In this document: piece after piece, positions 8,056-15,618 of the stretch
Numbering within the stretch: the first letter of the stretch is position 1
How the letters are laid out: each line of letters begins with the position of its first letter
NCBI GenBank assembly: GCA_903871805.1
Contig: CAIQIE010000151.1
Span: 1-37,712, forward strand
Direction: 5' to 3'
Source: an uncultured Planctomycetaceae bacterium
GTDB lineage: Bacteria > Planctomycetota > Planctomycetia > Planctomycetales > Planctomycetaceae
Length of the DNA: 37,712 nt
Position numbers and translations under genes: made by a program
The notes under the pieces: generated by a model
Database searches by the model: none
Seen by the model: only the letters and a program-made list of their open reading frames with translations
What the model was told of the DNA's origin: nothing

Positions 8056-8333
8056 GAATTATGGAATGTATCGGAAGAGTCACGCTTTCGAAGTGGGACC
8101 CGGCTCTGACGGGAGCTTCATGGAAGCTTGCGGTTCCTTTGATGCATTCGGGATTGAAAGGGGATCCGGCAGGACGCATGGAGCCACTTGTGCTGCTGGA
8201 TGAAATGGGAGCGGGCATTGGAAGCCTGATGGCGGTGACGGAAAGTGCCGAAGCCTCAACTCCCTTTTATCCGAAGACAAAACCGATTGATGCATACAAC
8301 GCTGCGATTCTTGACACAGTCAGTGTTGAGTAA
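8052..8333 (+). CDS. BMC-P pentameric shell vertex protein 3 (EutN/CcmL family)
   Basis: A 93-residue EutN/CcmL-type protein: MRIMECIGRVTLSKWDP at the start, WKLAVPL, then MEPLVLLDEMGAGIGSLMAVTES as the family core and AYNAAILDTVSV at the end. The start ATG 8052 overlaps the preceding gene's TGA, with a strong GGAGG at 8041-8045; the open frame extends to 8022 but that part lies inside the previous gene. It is the most divergent of the three vertex paralogues, with an extra hydrophobic N-terminal strand and the segment PLMHSGLKGDPAGR, typical of planctomycete BMC-P groups. Confidence 0.92.
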   Translation: MRIMECIGRVTLSKWDPALTGASWKLAVPLMHSGLKGDPAGRMEPLVLLDEMGAGIGSLMAVTESAEASTPFYPKTKPIDAYNAAILDTVSVE

Positions 8334-8401
8334 TCCGCAGAAACCTTTGAAAACTTATTTCCCCCGATAACTGAAGTCTGATCACTGAAAAGGCACCGAA
8401 C

Positions 8402-9292
8402 ATGTCAAATAAATGGAACAGCGGGATAAACGACCGGGCACTGAAGGAAGAAATCTGTGAAATCGGTCGGCGTGTCTATGACAAGGGGTTCGCCGCCGCG
8501 AATGATGGAAACATCAGCATTCGAGTTGGTGAAAACGAAGTGCTGTGTACACCGACCATGATCTGCAAAGGGTTCATGAAACCGGACGACATCTGTGCCG
8601 TCGATATGGATGGCAATCAGATCGCCGGCAAACGCAAACGAACCAGCGAAGTACTGCTGCACCTGGCGATTATGAAGCACCGCCCGGATGTCAAATCCGT
8701 GGTTCACTGTCATCCGCCGCATGCCACCGCGTTTGCTGTTGCCGGAGAACCTATTCCCCAGTGCATTCTTCCCGAAGTGGAAGTGTTCATGGGCGAAGTG
8801 CCAATTGCACCCTACGAGACTCCGGGAGACCAGCGGTTTGCCAGTACCGTGGTGCCGTTCCTGAAGGCGACGAACACGATTATTCTGAGAAATCATGGAA
8901 CCGTCTCTTTCGGAAAAAGTCTGGAAGACGCTTACTGGAAGACGGAAATTCTGGACGCCTACTGCCGCATCCTGCTGCTGGCGAAGCAGATTGGCCAGCC
9001 GATGTATCTGAGCGAGGAAAAGAGTCGCGAGTTGCTGGATCTGAAGAAGAAGTGGGGCTTTGACGACCCACGATTCCACAACGAAAACTGCGATCTGTGC
9101 GGTAACAGCGCATTTCGTGAAGGCTATAAAGAGAACATTCCGGTACAGCGTGCCTTTGAGGCGGCACCGGACTATCCAGGTTACCTGCAGAAGCCCTGTG
9201 GTGAACCTTGTGAAACTAAGCCGGCTGATGTCGATGAAAATCTTGTGAAAATGATCACCCAGCAGGTTCTGGCTGCAATGAGCCGAAGCTGA
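8402..9292 (+). CDS. Class II (zinc) aldolase, fuculose/rhamnulose-1-phosphate type, with C-terminal encapsulation tail
   Basis: A class II aldolase/adducin-family enzyme, expected to cleave L-fuculose-1-P or L-rhamnulose-1-P to dihydroxyacetone phosphate and L-lactaldehyde, the first step inside the compartment. The catalytic domain is residues 10-215: AANDGNISIRVGENEVLCTP binds phosphate, VVHCHPPHATAF supplies two zinc-ligand histidines (102 and 104), and RNHGTVSFG the third (His165). At 296 residues it is much longer than the roughly 215 of E. coli FucA. The extra 80 residues contain CDLC (230-233) and CGEPC (266-270), then DENLVKMITQQVLAAMSRS, an amphipathic helix like the N-terminal targeting helices of the other cargo. 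I read it as a C-terminal encapsulation peptide on a cysteine-rich, possibly metal-binding or disulfide-bearing linker. Confidence 0.93.
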   Translation: MSNKWNSGINDRALKEEICEIGRRVYDKGFAAANDGNISIRVGENEVLCTPTMICKGFMKPDDICAVDMDGNQIAGKRKRTSEVLLHLAIMKHRPDVKSVVHCHPPHATAFAVAGEPIPQCILPEVEVFMGEVPIAPYETPGDQRFASTVVPFLKATNTIILRNHGTVSFGKSLEDAYWKTEILDAYCRILLLAKQIGQPMYLSEEKSRELLDLKKKWGFDDPRFHNENCDLCGNSAFREGYKENIPVQRAFEAAPDYPGYLQKPCGEPCETKPADVDENLVKMITQQVLAAMSRS

Positions 9293-9416
9293 GGGGCACA
9301 GCAACAGGCAGGTTCCATGGGGAGCCTGCCTAAATCGAATCTGAACCAGTGTGGACGGGTTTTCCGCTTCCCATTTCCGATGTGATGAGAGATCAGAGAC
9401 AGACGGGACAACGACA

Positions 9417-10349
9417 ATGAAGGTCAGCATTATTGGTGGTGGCGGGCTGGTGGGTTCCTGTGCGGGATTCGCCCTTCAGGCCGGAAAGATTGTCAGTGAC
9501 ATTGTGCTGGTGGACGTCAATAAGGATTTGTGCGAAGGTCAGGCACTGGACCTCCTGCACGGAGCCTCACTGATGGCGCCGCAGAGAATCACGGCCGCTG
9601 GAACGGAAGCTGTGAAGGACAGTGATGTGATCGTGATCACGGCAGGCCTTCGCCGCAAGCCGGACGAAAGCCGCCTGGATCTGATCAACCGCAACGTGGC
9701 TCTGTTTCGAACCATTCTTGCCGATGTGAAAAAGCACGGCATGAAGAAGGAAGCCATTGTGTTCGTGGTTTCCAACCCCGTGGACGTGCTCACTTACCTG
9801 GCCGTAAAGGAACTCGGACTTCCGGCATCTCAGGTCATTGGACTGGGGACCGTTCTTGACACGACCCGCCTTCGCAGTATGCTGGCTCAGCGACTCAACG
9901 TTCCGCCGACTCAGGTCAGCGTGACGATCTTTGGTGAACATGGCGATAGCATGGTCCCGATCTGGTCGATGGCACAGATTGCCAACATGCCGCTCGAAAA
10001 ATATCCTGGTGTGAATCAGACGCTGGTCAGCGAAGTGGAAAAGAAGACCCGAGGCAGTGGCGCGGAAGTCATTCGCAAGAAGGGCGGCGCTGGTTTTGCC
10101 GTTGGTGTTTCCATTGCCGATGTTGTGCACAGTATTGCTCTTGATGACAACCGCATTCATCCGGTCAGCAGCCTGATGAATGGCGCCTACGGTGTTCGCG
10201 ACGTTTGCTTCTCAATTCCGACAGTGATCGGACGATCTGGTGTGAAGAGCCATATCGAAGTGGAACTGTGGTCCAAAGAAAAGACCGCATTGGTGCAGAG
10301 TGCAAATGTTCTGAAAGAGACGATCGCGACAGTTCTGAAGGGTTCATAA
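9417..10349 (+). CDS. L-lactate/malate dehydrogenase family enzyme
   Basis: A 310-residue NAD-dependent 2-hydroxyacid dehydrogenase of the LDH/MDH family, full length. The dinucleotide fold opens with KVSIIGGGGLVGS and the acidic residue in IVLVDVNKD (Asp33) favours NAD. Catalytic residues are visible: Asp148 and Arg151 in VLDTTRLR and His175 in FGEHGDSMVPIWS. The substrate-specificity loop reads GLRRKPDESR (77-86), placing Arg80 where lactate dehydrogenases have glutamine, so the sequence favours a dicarboxylate such as oxaloacetate/malate. The gene closes the BMC operon and is followed by a terminator. It lacks an encapsulation helix. In this compartment type it is usually thought to rebalance NAD(H). 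ATG 9417 is where homology begins; the frame upstream is not conserved. Confidence 0.92.
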   Translation: MKVSIIGGGGLVGSCAGFALQAGKIVSDIVLVDVNKDLCEGQALDLLHGASLMAPQRITAAGTEAVKDSDVIVITAGLRRKPDESRLDLINRNVALFRTILADVKKHGMKKEAIVFVVSNPVDVLTYLAVKELGLPASQVIGLGTVLDTTRLRSMLAQRLNVPPTQVSVTIFGEHGDSMVPIWSMAQIANMPLEKYPGVNQTLVSEVEKKTRGSGAEVIRKKGGAGFAVGVSIADVVHSIALDDNRIHPVSSLMNGAYGVRDVCFSIPTVIGRSGVKSHIEVELWSKEKTALVQSANVLKETIATVLKGS

Positions 10350-10382
10350 CCCTGTCGCTGCCGACCACAGCACACAAACCAC

Positions 10383-10428
10383 AAAGGACGCAGTTGCACT
10401 TCCCTCGGGAAAGCAACTGCGTCCTTTT
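10383..10428 (+). terminator. Rho-independent terminator of the BMC operon
   Basis: A perfect 15-bp stem, AAAGGACGCAGTTGC (10383-10397) with GCAACTGCGTCCTTT (10413-10427), encloses a 15-base loop and ends in a T run (TTTT). It begins 34 bases after the dehydrogenase stop codon. It is the strongest hairpin in the window and marks the end of the BMC transcription unit. Confidence 0.9.
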
Positions 10429-10965
10429 CTGTTTCGTCAGCAGGATCAGTCTGGCCCATTTTGGCCGCAAACCAGCACGAAGCGCCAGCGAAGACATCGC
10501 ACATTCGGAGATTACGCACATCACGGCCCGATCGCCGGCCCCGGCAATTGCCAGGCTCGTCAGCCTTTACTCGCACCGCGGTATGACGCGAACACGCGTC
10601 GCGCGAAATTGAAGCTGGTGGCCCGATTGTGGCGCCGAGCGTGCGTGTTGGGCGACATCGATTTCGTGTGGCCCGGGCTGGAACGTAACCCGTTATGAAA
10701 GTTCACGACGCACTCCACTTACAGCTCTGCCGAAATCTCAAGCCGCTCAAAAATGGGTTCAGACTCTGCAGGCATCGCTCCGCGTTTGTCAGTCCGAACC
10801 TGCCGAGCAGTGTACCAGACAATCGATAGGCACAATCCCGACGGTCAACCTGCTGGAAACGCGGGCAGCCACCGTACCGTTTCCACCTTGTTGAACCGGA
10901 AAATCTGCAAAATCGATGTTGGTTTTTCGCAATTTTTCTGGACTTCACAGCGATTTAACGGACCG
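10429..10965. other. Interval without a recognised gene after the BMC terminator
   Basis: Between the BMC terminator and the 3' end of the convergent kinase-like gene there are several open frames on both strands, but all have poor composition, no family motifs and no ribosome site. I see no tRNA, insertion sequence or clear repeat. Confidence 0.4.
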
Positions 10966-12576
10966 CTACCGTACTTCAACAGGCGCCGACGAAGCATTTT
11001 TTCGCACCAAATGTTGCAGCAGGTCTGTTTGAGTTTTCAAGGCGGTGCCTTCTGTTGGAATGCTGATCAATTCGGCGTCGGGAATTTCCTTTACAGCCAG
11101 ATATCCGGCTGCAAGCTTCTCAAAGTCTTCTTCACGCGCATCGGAAATCACCTGGCGGTTCTGATTGCGATGTCGCAGGCGATCCCGCACAGTTGCATCG
11201 CTGGCAACCGCTTCCACCCACATCAGTGAGAATCCTGCCGCGACAATCTGTCTCCTCAGGATGTCCCGATGCTCGCGATCTGAATATGTTGCGTCCAGAA
11301 TCACACAGTGGCCTGCCTGCAACCGCGCTATCGCCTGTTGCTGCAATTCCGAATAGACCTGATCCGTGATCTGGCGGCTGTACAATATCGCGCGTTCCTG
11401 ATCAGTCCCTCGGTGATACAGATCAACGCCGCCCAGAGTTTTTCGCAGGCGGTCGGATGAAAACACCAGCCAGCCTGTTTCGTCACTCAGGAATTCTGCC
11501 AGTGACGATTTACCGGAGGCAATGCGTCCGCAGAACACAAACAAGCGCGGTCTGGTTCCTGCAATTGCGTAGCGTAGCGCAAGGCGAAAGTATCTGTGGG
11601 CCAGTTCAATGGCCTCCGTGCGTTCGTTCTCCTCTGCGGTCTCGGTCACACTGTGAAGACTCTCAACCTTTCCTCGCACACAGGCCCGGTAACACTGGTA
11701 ATAGGTGAGAAGGTGCGGCAGACCGGGATCTTTCCAGGCCTCCTGCATACGCTGAATCAGGACTTGTCCCAAATCAGGACGACCGTGAAAATCGAGGTCC
11801 ATGGTCAGAAAAGCGATATCGCAGGCCACGTCGGTGTGACGCAGTTCTGCACTGAATTCCAGACAGTCATAGATTCTGATGCTGTCATCCGAAAGGTGAA
11901 TGTGATCCAGGTGCAGGTCGCCGTGGGTGTCCTGTATCCATCCCTGATTGCTGCGGGATTTCAGCAGGGCTCCATGTGTTGCCTCGAACACACAGTTATA
12001 TTCGGCGATGGCAGTCAGACAGTGTTTTGACAGTGTTCGGCCGGAAAATTGCTGTGCTATGGCGAGATTGTCGCCGGCGTGTTGATGGATGCGGCTTGTG
12101 GCAGCCTGACTTTCGGATTCCGGCAGGGGCGGTTGAGTCTGGTAGAAGCGAAGCAATCGCTCGGCAACACGGGTGATCTGCTCTGCTGTCAGACAACCGT
12201 CATGCAGTCTTTGCAGCAGAAATCCCGCGGAATCCAGCTCACGCATCCACACACACCATTCCATGACCTCCCCCTGCGGTTGAGACGTCAGCAGCAAGGA
12301 TCCGTTCACATAGCAGACAGCGGCCACACCAAGGTAAACATCTTCGGCCAACCGCCGATTCAGTTCAACCTCGGCCAGACTGTTCTCACGCCGCCGTTCC
12401 AGTGTGGTGAAGTTCAGAAATCCGAAATCGACGGGCTTCTTGATCTTGTAAACAAAGGGACTCGCCAGAAAAACCCACGAGGCATGCGTCTGCAGACGAC
12501 GTACTTCTTTGGGTTGATGAGGATACGATTCCGGGTTTGCAAGGAATTCCAGCACCCGCCTGGTGATTTCCTCCAT
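10966..12576 (-). CDS. Fused aminoglycoside-phosphotransferase-like / P-loop kinase protein
   Basis: A 536-residue two-domain cytoplasmic protein. Residues about 1-330 form a kinase-like (APH/fructosamine-kinase fold) domain: ASPFVYKIKKPVDFGFLNF near the N-terminus holds the lysine-containing nucleotide region, and THGDLHLDHIHL (217-228) is the Brenner-type catalytic loop, followed by IYDCLEF as the metal-binding segment. Residues about 340-520 form a P-loop domain with Walker A GRIASGKS (350-357) and an arginine-rich lid (RDRLRHRNQNRQV). The same fusion is widespread in bacteria as an AAA-family ATPase/APH protein of unknown substrate. A GGAGG site lies 8 bases ahead of the ATG. Convergent with the BMC operon; no functional link is visible. 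Confidence 0.88.
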   Translation of the reverse strand: MEEITRRVLEFLANPESYPHQPKEVRRLQTHASWVFLASPFVYKIKKPVDFGFLNFTTLERRRENSLAEVELNRRLAEDVYLGVAAVCYVNGSLLLTSQPQGEVMEWCVWMRELDSAGFLLQRLHDGCLTAEQITRVAERLLRFYQTQPPLPESESQAATSRIHQHAGDNLAIAQQFSGRTLSKHCLTAIAEYNCVFEATHGALLKSRSNQGWIQDTHGDLHLDHIHLSDDSIRIYDCLEFSAELRHTDVACDIAFLTMDLDFHGRPDLGQVLIQRMQEAWKDPGLPHLLTYYQCYRACVRGKVESLHSVTETAEENERTEAIELAHRYFRLALRYAIAGTRPRLFVFCGRIASGKSSLAEFLSDETGWLVFSSDRLRKTLGGVDLYHRGTDQERAILYSRQITDQVYSELQQQAIARLQAGHCVILDATYSDREHRDILRRQIVAAGFSLMWVEAVASDATVRDRLRHRNQNRQVISDAREEDFEKLAAGYLAVKEIPDAELISIPTEGTALKTQTDLLQHLVRKNASSAPVEVR

Positions 12577-12805
12577 TCGACAGTCCTCCGTTTCGGATTT
12601 CCGATTGGGGACACATTCATGCCGGAGTTCTGCATAAGCCCACAGTCACTCCGTCGCCACTGCAACGAAGCCGCTTCCGCGGCCGCAGCACGAGCATGTC
12701 ACCGCCATCGTATCACTGAACAGAGAAAGATCACTTTCCGGGTATGGAAACTGGGTATCGACTGCTGCAGAATCTTTGCGATTTCGCCAGCAATAACTGC
12801 TGCAT

Positions 12806-13672
12806 TCAGCCGGAAATGTGACTCACAGAAATGAGTGCCTGAGTGGAATGCGATTGACCAGGTTGCAGGGTCACAGCATTGGCACCGACATTTGCAGTTT
12901 CGATGCACACCATGCCCGTCCATTCGTCGTCCCCAAAGTCCGGCATGCGACGACTTTTGTCGATCCATGGGTTCCAGATGACGGTCGAACGCGATCCGGT
13001 TTTCGCAACGGTAAGCTTTCTGGCGAAGCCTGGATCCTGCAGGACCACTATTTCCTGGGTATCCATGTAAACCCGATCGGTCTCTTCAATAAATCGAAGA
13101 GTTGCTTCCGACGGCTCGCACATTTCCACCTGAGGAACTTTATTCAGATAACGCGACGTTTCCAGTCCGCTGATCGCAATGTGACGAATGTCTGAAACGC
13201 TGAAATAGGTATGCATCGCGTCTTCAAACTGTTCCGGCTTTTCCGCTGTGGGCGGAAGTGTTGTCGTCAGTGTGATGATCAGGTCGGCACCAAACAGAAC
13301 CCGATAGGACAAGTGAAACGCAGCAATCGTGGTCTCCAGCAGGACTTCGACCGCACCGTCATCGCAGCGTTGAACATCCACCACATTCCACTGGCAAATT
13401 CGTGCGGTTCCGTGTGCCGGCAAACTGTTGTCTGTTCGATGCGGCCCAAACCAGGGAAAGCAGATCGGGACACCACCACGTATCGGTCTGGACTGTTCAA
13501 ACCATGAGGCGCCGCTCATCCAGAGTACCGGCTGGTGTCCCGCTGGCTTCCATGCCGTAACATGAGCTCCCTGGAGAAAGATCTCACCGGCAGCGATCTC
13601 GCTGTTCACAACCAGTTTTGGCAGACCATTGGGGCCTGTTTCCATGCGATAAGCCTCTGCTGGTTTGTTCAT
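12806..13672 (-). CDS. D-hexose-6-phosphate mutarotase (YeaD-type aldose epimerase)
   Basis: A 288-residue galactose-mutarotase-fold enzyme that interconverts the alpha and beta anomers of glucose-6-phosphate and related sugar phosphates in the cytoplasm. Family motifs are LQGAHVTAWKPAGHQPVLWMS, RGGVPICFPWFGPH (about 65-78), AHGTARICQW with a catalytic histidine, FEDAMHTYFSVSDI with the second histidine, WNPWIDKSRRMPDFGDDEW and CIETANV, where the glutamate is the catalytic base. Length is normal for YeaD proteins. It stands in the same orientation as the fused kinase gene 229 bases downstream. A role in general sugar metabolism is likely, and a link to BMC sugar breakdown cannot be shown. Confidence 0.93.
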   Translation of the reverse strand: MNKPAEAYRMETGPNGLPKLVVNSEIAAGEIFLQGAHVTAWKPAGHQPVLWMSGASWFEQSRPIRGGVPICFPWFGPHRTDNSLPAHGTARICQWNVVDVQRCDDGAVEVLLETTIAAFHLSYRVLFGADLIITLTTTLPPTAEKPEQFEDAMHTYFSVSDIRHIAISGLETSRYLNKVPQVEMCEPSEATLRFIEETDRVYMDTQEIVVLQDPGFARKLTVAKTGSRSTVIWNPWIDKSRRMPDFGDDEWTGMVCIETANVGANAVTLQPGQSHSTQALISVSHISG

Positions 13673-13835
13673 GGTCTGTCTGTGCCCATTGAAAGTCGAA
13701 AACAGGTCTTCGGCGGGAATCGCCTTTGACTCCTGTGCCGTAACGGTCTGGTCGCCAGAGTCCGGAGACCAATGGATGCAGAGCGTTTACAGGTCGGGAA
13801 GTAACAGGGGGGAAATAAGTCACTGACATGAACAA

Positions 13836-13922
13836 ACACGACCTAACCCATCTGCGGCATCAGGCCTTAGGTGCTGCCTTCCATGGTGAGGGAACACCGG
13901 TTAGCCCTGCGCGACGACGGAA
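13836..13922 (-). ncRNA. ffs: Candidate small signal recognition particle RNA (4.5S-like)
   Basis: On the minus strand the sequence reads CUAACCGGUGUUCCCUCACC, then AUGGAAGGCAGCACCU, and closes with GGGUUAG. The central part keeps the order of bases that is invariant in SRP RNA helix 8: UCA, four or five bases, GGAAGG, one base, AGCA. The outer CUAACC and GGUUAG can pair to close the hairpin. The apical stem next to GGAA pairs poorly compared with the standard C-C/G-G closing pairs, which is the main doubt. It lies in a 256-base gap between two minus-strand genes, directly after the small unknown gene, as expected for an RNA gene. Domain borders are estimates. Confidence 0.45.
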
Positions 13923-13928
13923 CAGGAA

Positions 13929-14414
13929 TCAGGCATGTGCAGAGAACTGCTCCGCAAACTCCAGAACGAGACTGTCAACGGCCTGTCGAAAGGGCTCCAG
14001 CGTTGCTTCTGTCAGGAAGCGAAAGTTGCTGCGATTCAGAGATTCGCGATTACGAATGGTTCCCTTGGCGACAACTTCCAGGATTGCCATTTCAGAAAAC
14101 GGGCGGATTAGAATCTCGATGCGACTGTATTCGTTGCGAGCCGTACCGCGTCCCAGTCGCATGTCGTCACGCGTGATGCGAGCCCCCCAGCCCTTTTCGT
14201 TGATCACAGTCTGAAATTCAAAGCCCGGGAAATGATCGCACAGCTTACGGAGGCAGCCTTCGATGTGTTCGGTCAGTTCATTACGAAGCTGAGAATGCTT
14301 TGACCGCAATTGCTCTTCCGTGGCCGCATCATTCTGAGCTGCTGCACCGACAGCTGACCGGGTCTGATGTCCCCGTTGAATTGCCTTCTGTAATCGTTCT
14401 TCGAATTCTGACAT
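13929..14414 (-). CDS. Small protein of unknown function
   Basis: A 161-residue soluble protein that I do not recognise. The N-terminal third (about 1-55) is helical, charged and rich in glutamine and alanine (EERLQKAIQRGHQTRSA). The middle (about 60-130) looks like a mixed alpha/beta domain with FPGFEFQTVINEKGWGARIT, RNEYSRIEILIRPFSEM and LEVVAKGTIRNRE. There is no signal peptide or membrane segment. The start is supported by AAGGGGAAAG ahead of the ATG, and codon use fits its neighbours, so it is a real gene. It is followed within about 10 bases by the candidate SRP RNA. Confidence 0.75.
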   Translation of the reverse strand: MSEFEERLQKAIQRGHQTRSAVGAAAQNDAATEEQLRSKHSQLRNELTEHIEGCLRKLCDHFPGFEFQTVINEKGWGARITRDDMRLGRGTARNEYSRIEILIRPFSEMAILEVVAKGTIRNRESLNRSNFRFLTEATLEPFRQAVDSLVLEFAEQFSAHA

Positions 14415-14953
14415 TCTTTCCCCTTCGCACGTAGCGGAGAGCCTTTATAAAGACCATTTTCTGAACGGCAAACTCTAAGCGAAACAGGCGTCGCAGGAAA
14501 CACAGATCATTGTCTGGCTGATAATTTTTGCCCAGCCGACAAACCTGGCCAATCGTCGAGGGCGCGTTTCCTGCTCCGCCCGGTAACAGCCTTCTTCCGC
14601 CGGGATCCGTGCAGATTTTCTACGAGAAACGCAGGCAAAGGCCGGGTCAATTCTGAAGGACCCGCAGACTTCATCGTTCACTGGCCGACACCAGCCCCTT
14701 CGTGGAAAATCCCCACCACCGACCTGCGGCGACTTTTAATCGCATGACATCTACCAGTCCAGGAACATCCCGGCTGCGCGCACGGGTGAACAAGGGTGAT
14801 AGCGTCGGACCAATCCGCAAAATCCGCAAAGTGTATTGATGATTCCGAGACAGGAACACTTTCCCCCGGACGGGTGAACGATACACTTGGCAGTTGTGCC
14901 GTGAATTCACGTGTCACAGCACAGGCAGGCTGATCTGAAACAGGGAAAAGACA
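14415..14953. other. Divergent intergenic region without a recognised gene
   Basis: This stretch lies between the divergently transcribed small unknown and the thioredoxin-like gene, so it must hold promoters for both. A short hairpin CGGGTC/GACCCG occurs at about 14643-14664. Open frames on the minus strand are out of keeping with neighbouring codon use and show no motifs. No RNA gene is recognised. Confidence 0.35.
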
Positions 14954-15538
14954 ATGATCTCCAGGGTGCATCCGGTTTTATTGAGTCTGGCGTTGCTGCC
15001 CGTTCTTTCCGGAGCCTGGCTGGCTCCTTTGCCGGCGGACGAAAAGTCGGCTGCTGCAACCGTTGCCGCGTCCGAGTCGGTGATGCTGTCGGCGGGCACA
15101 TGGAAGGATATTGAGGCCCTGGTGGCTAAGAACAAGGGGAAGGTTGTCGTTGTGGATGTCTGGTCGACGTCCTGCGCGCCGTGCATGCAGGAGTTTCCCG
15201 GCCTGGTTAACCTGCATAACGCACATCCCAAAGACGTGATCTGTGTCAGCTTTAATGTGGACTACGTCGGCATCAAAAATAAACCCGCAGATTTCTATCG
15301 GCCGCGGGTGGAAACGTTTCTGAAGAAGCAGAAAGCGGTATTCGTAAACATCCTGTGTACCGACGAATCCGACAAGTTTTTTGCTTCACAGGAGTTGTCA
15401 TCCATCCCCGCGGTTTATGTCTTTGGAAAAGATGGCAAACTGGCAAAACGGTTCGACGAAAGTCTGCTGCAGGAAGGGCGCGAAGAAGCCTTCACCTACA
15501 AGGCAGATATTGACCCATTCGTGAAGGGGTTGCTGTAG
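14954..15538 (+). CDS. Secreted thioredoxin-like (TlpA/ResA-type) protein
   Basis: A 194-residue thioredoxin-fold protein. Residues 1-28 form a signal peptide (VHPVLLSLALLPVLSGAWLA), so the protein is exported. The redox motif is WSTSCAPCMQEF (about 90-101), a C-A-P-C active site, preceded by KVVVVDVW. The cis-proline region is SSIPAVYVFGKDGKL near 150-164. The family reduces or transfers disulfides on exported proteins such as cytochromes, but the target is unknown. An AGGGAAAAG site precedes the ATG. The mannonate-dehydratase-like gene follows 80 bases later on the same strand. Confidence 0.88.
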   Translation: MISRVHPVLLSLALLPVLSGAWLAPLPADEKSAAATVAASESVMLSAGTWKDIEALVAKNKGKVVVVDVWSTSCAPCMQEFPGLVNLHNAHPKDVICVSFNVDYVGIKNKPADFYRPRVETFLKKQKAVFVNILCTDESDKFFASQELSSIPAVYVFGKDGKLAKRFDESLLQEGREEAFTYKADIDPFVKGLL

Positions 15539-15618
15539 CAAATCCGACGGACAGCGAAGCGTCAGTTCATTTACTGGCGGTCACTGCCAGTCATTACGAT
15601 CAGGATGCGGAGACCATC

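Noticed and set aside
8405-9430. A 341-codon open frame on the minus strand opposite the aldolase gene
   Set aside because: It lies entirely over the aldolase gene and the start of the dehydrogenase gene, which have clear family motifs; the antisense product has none.
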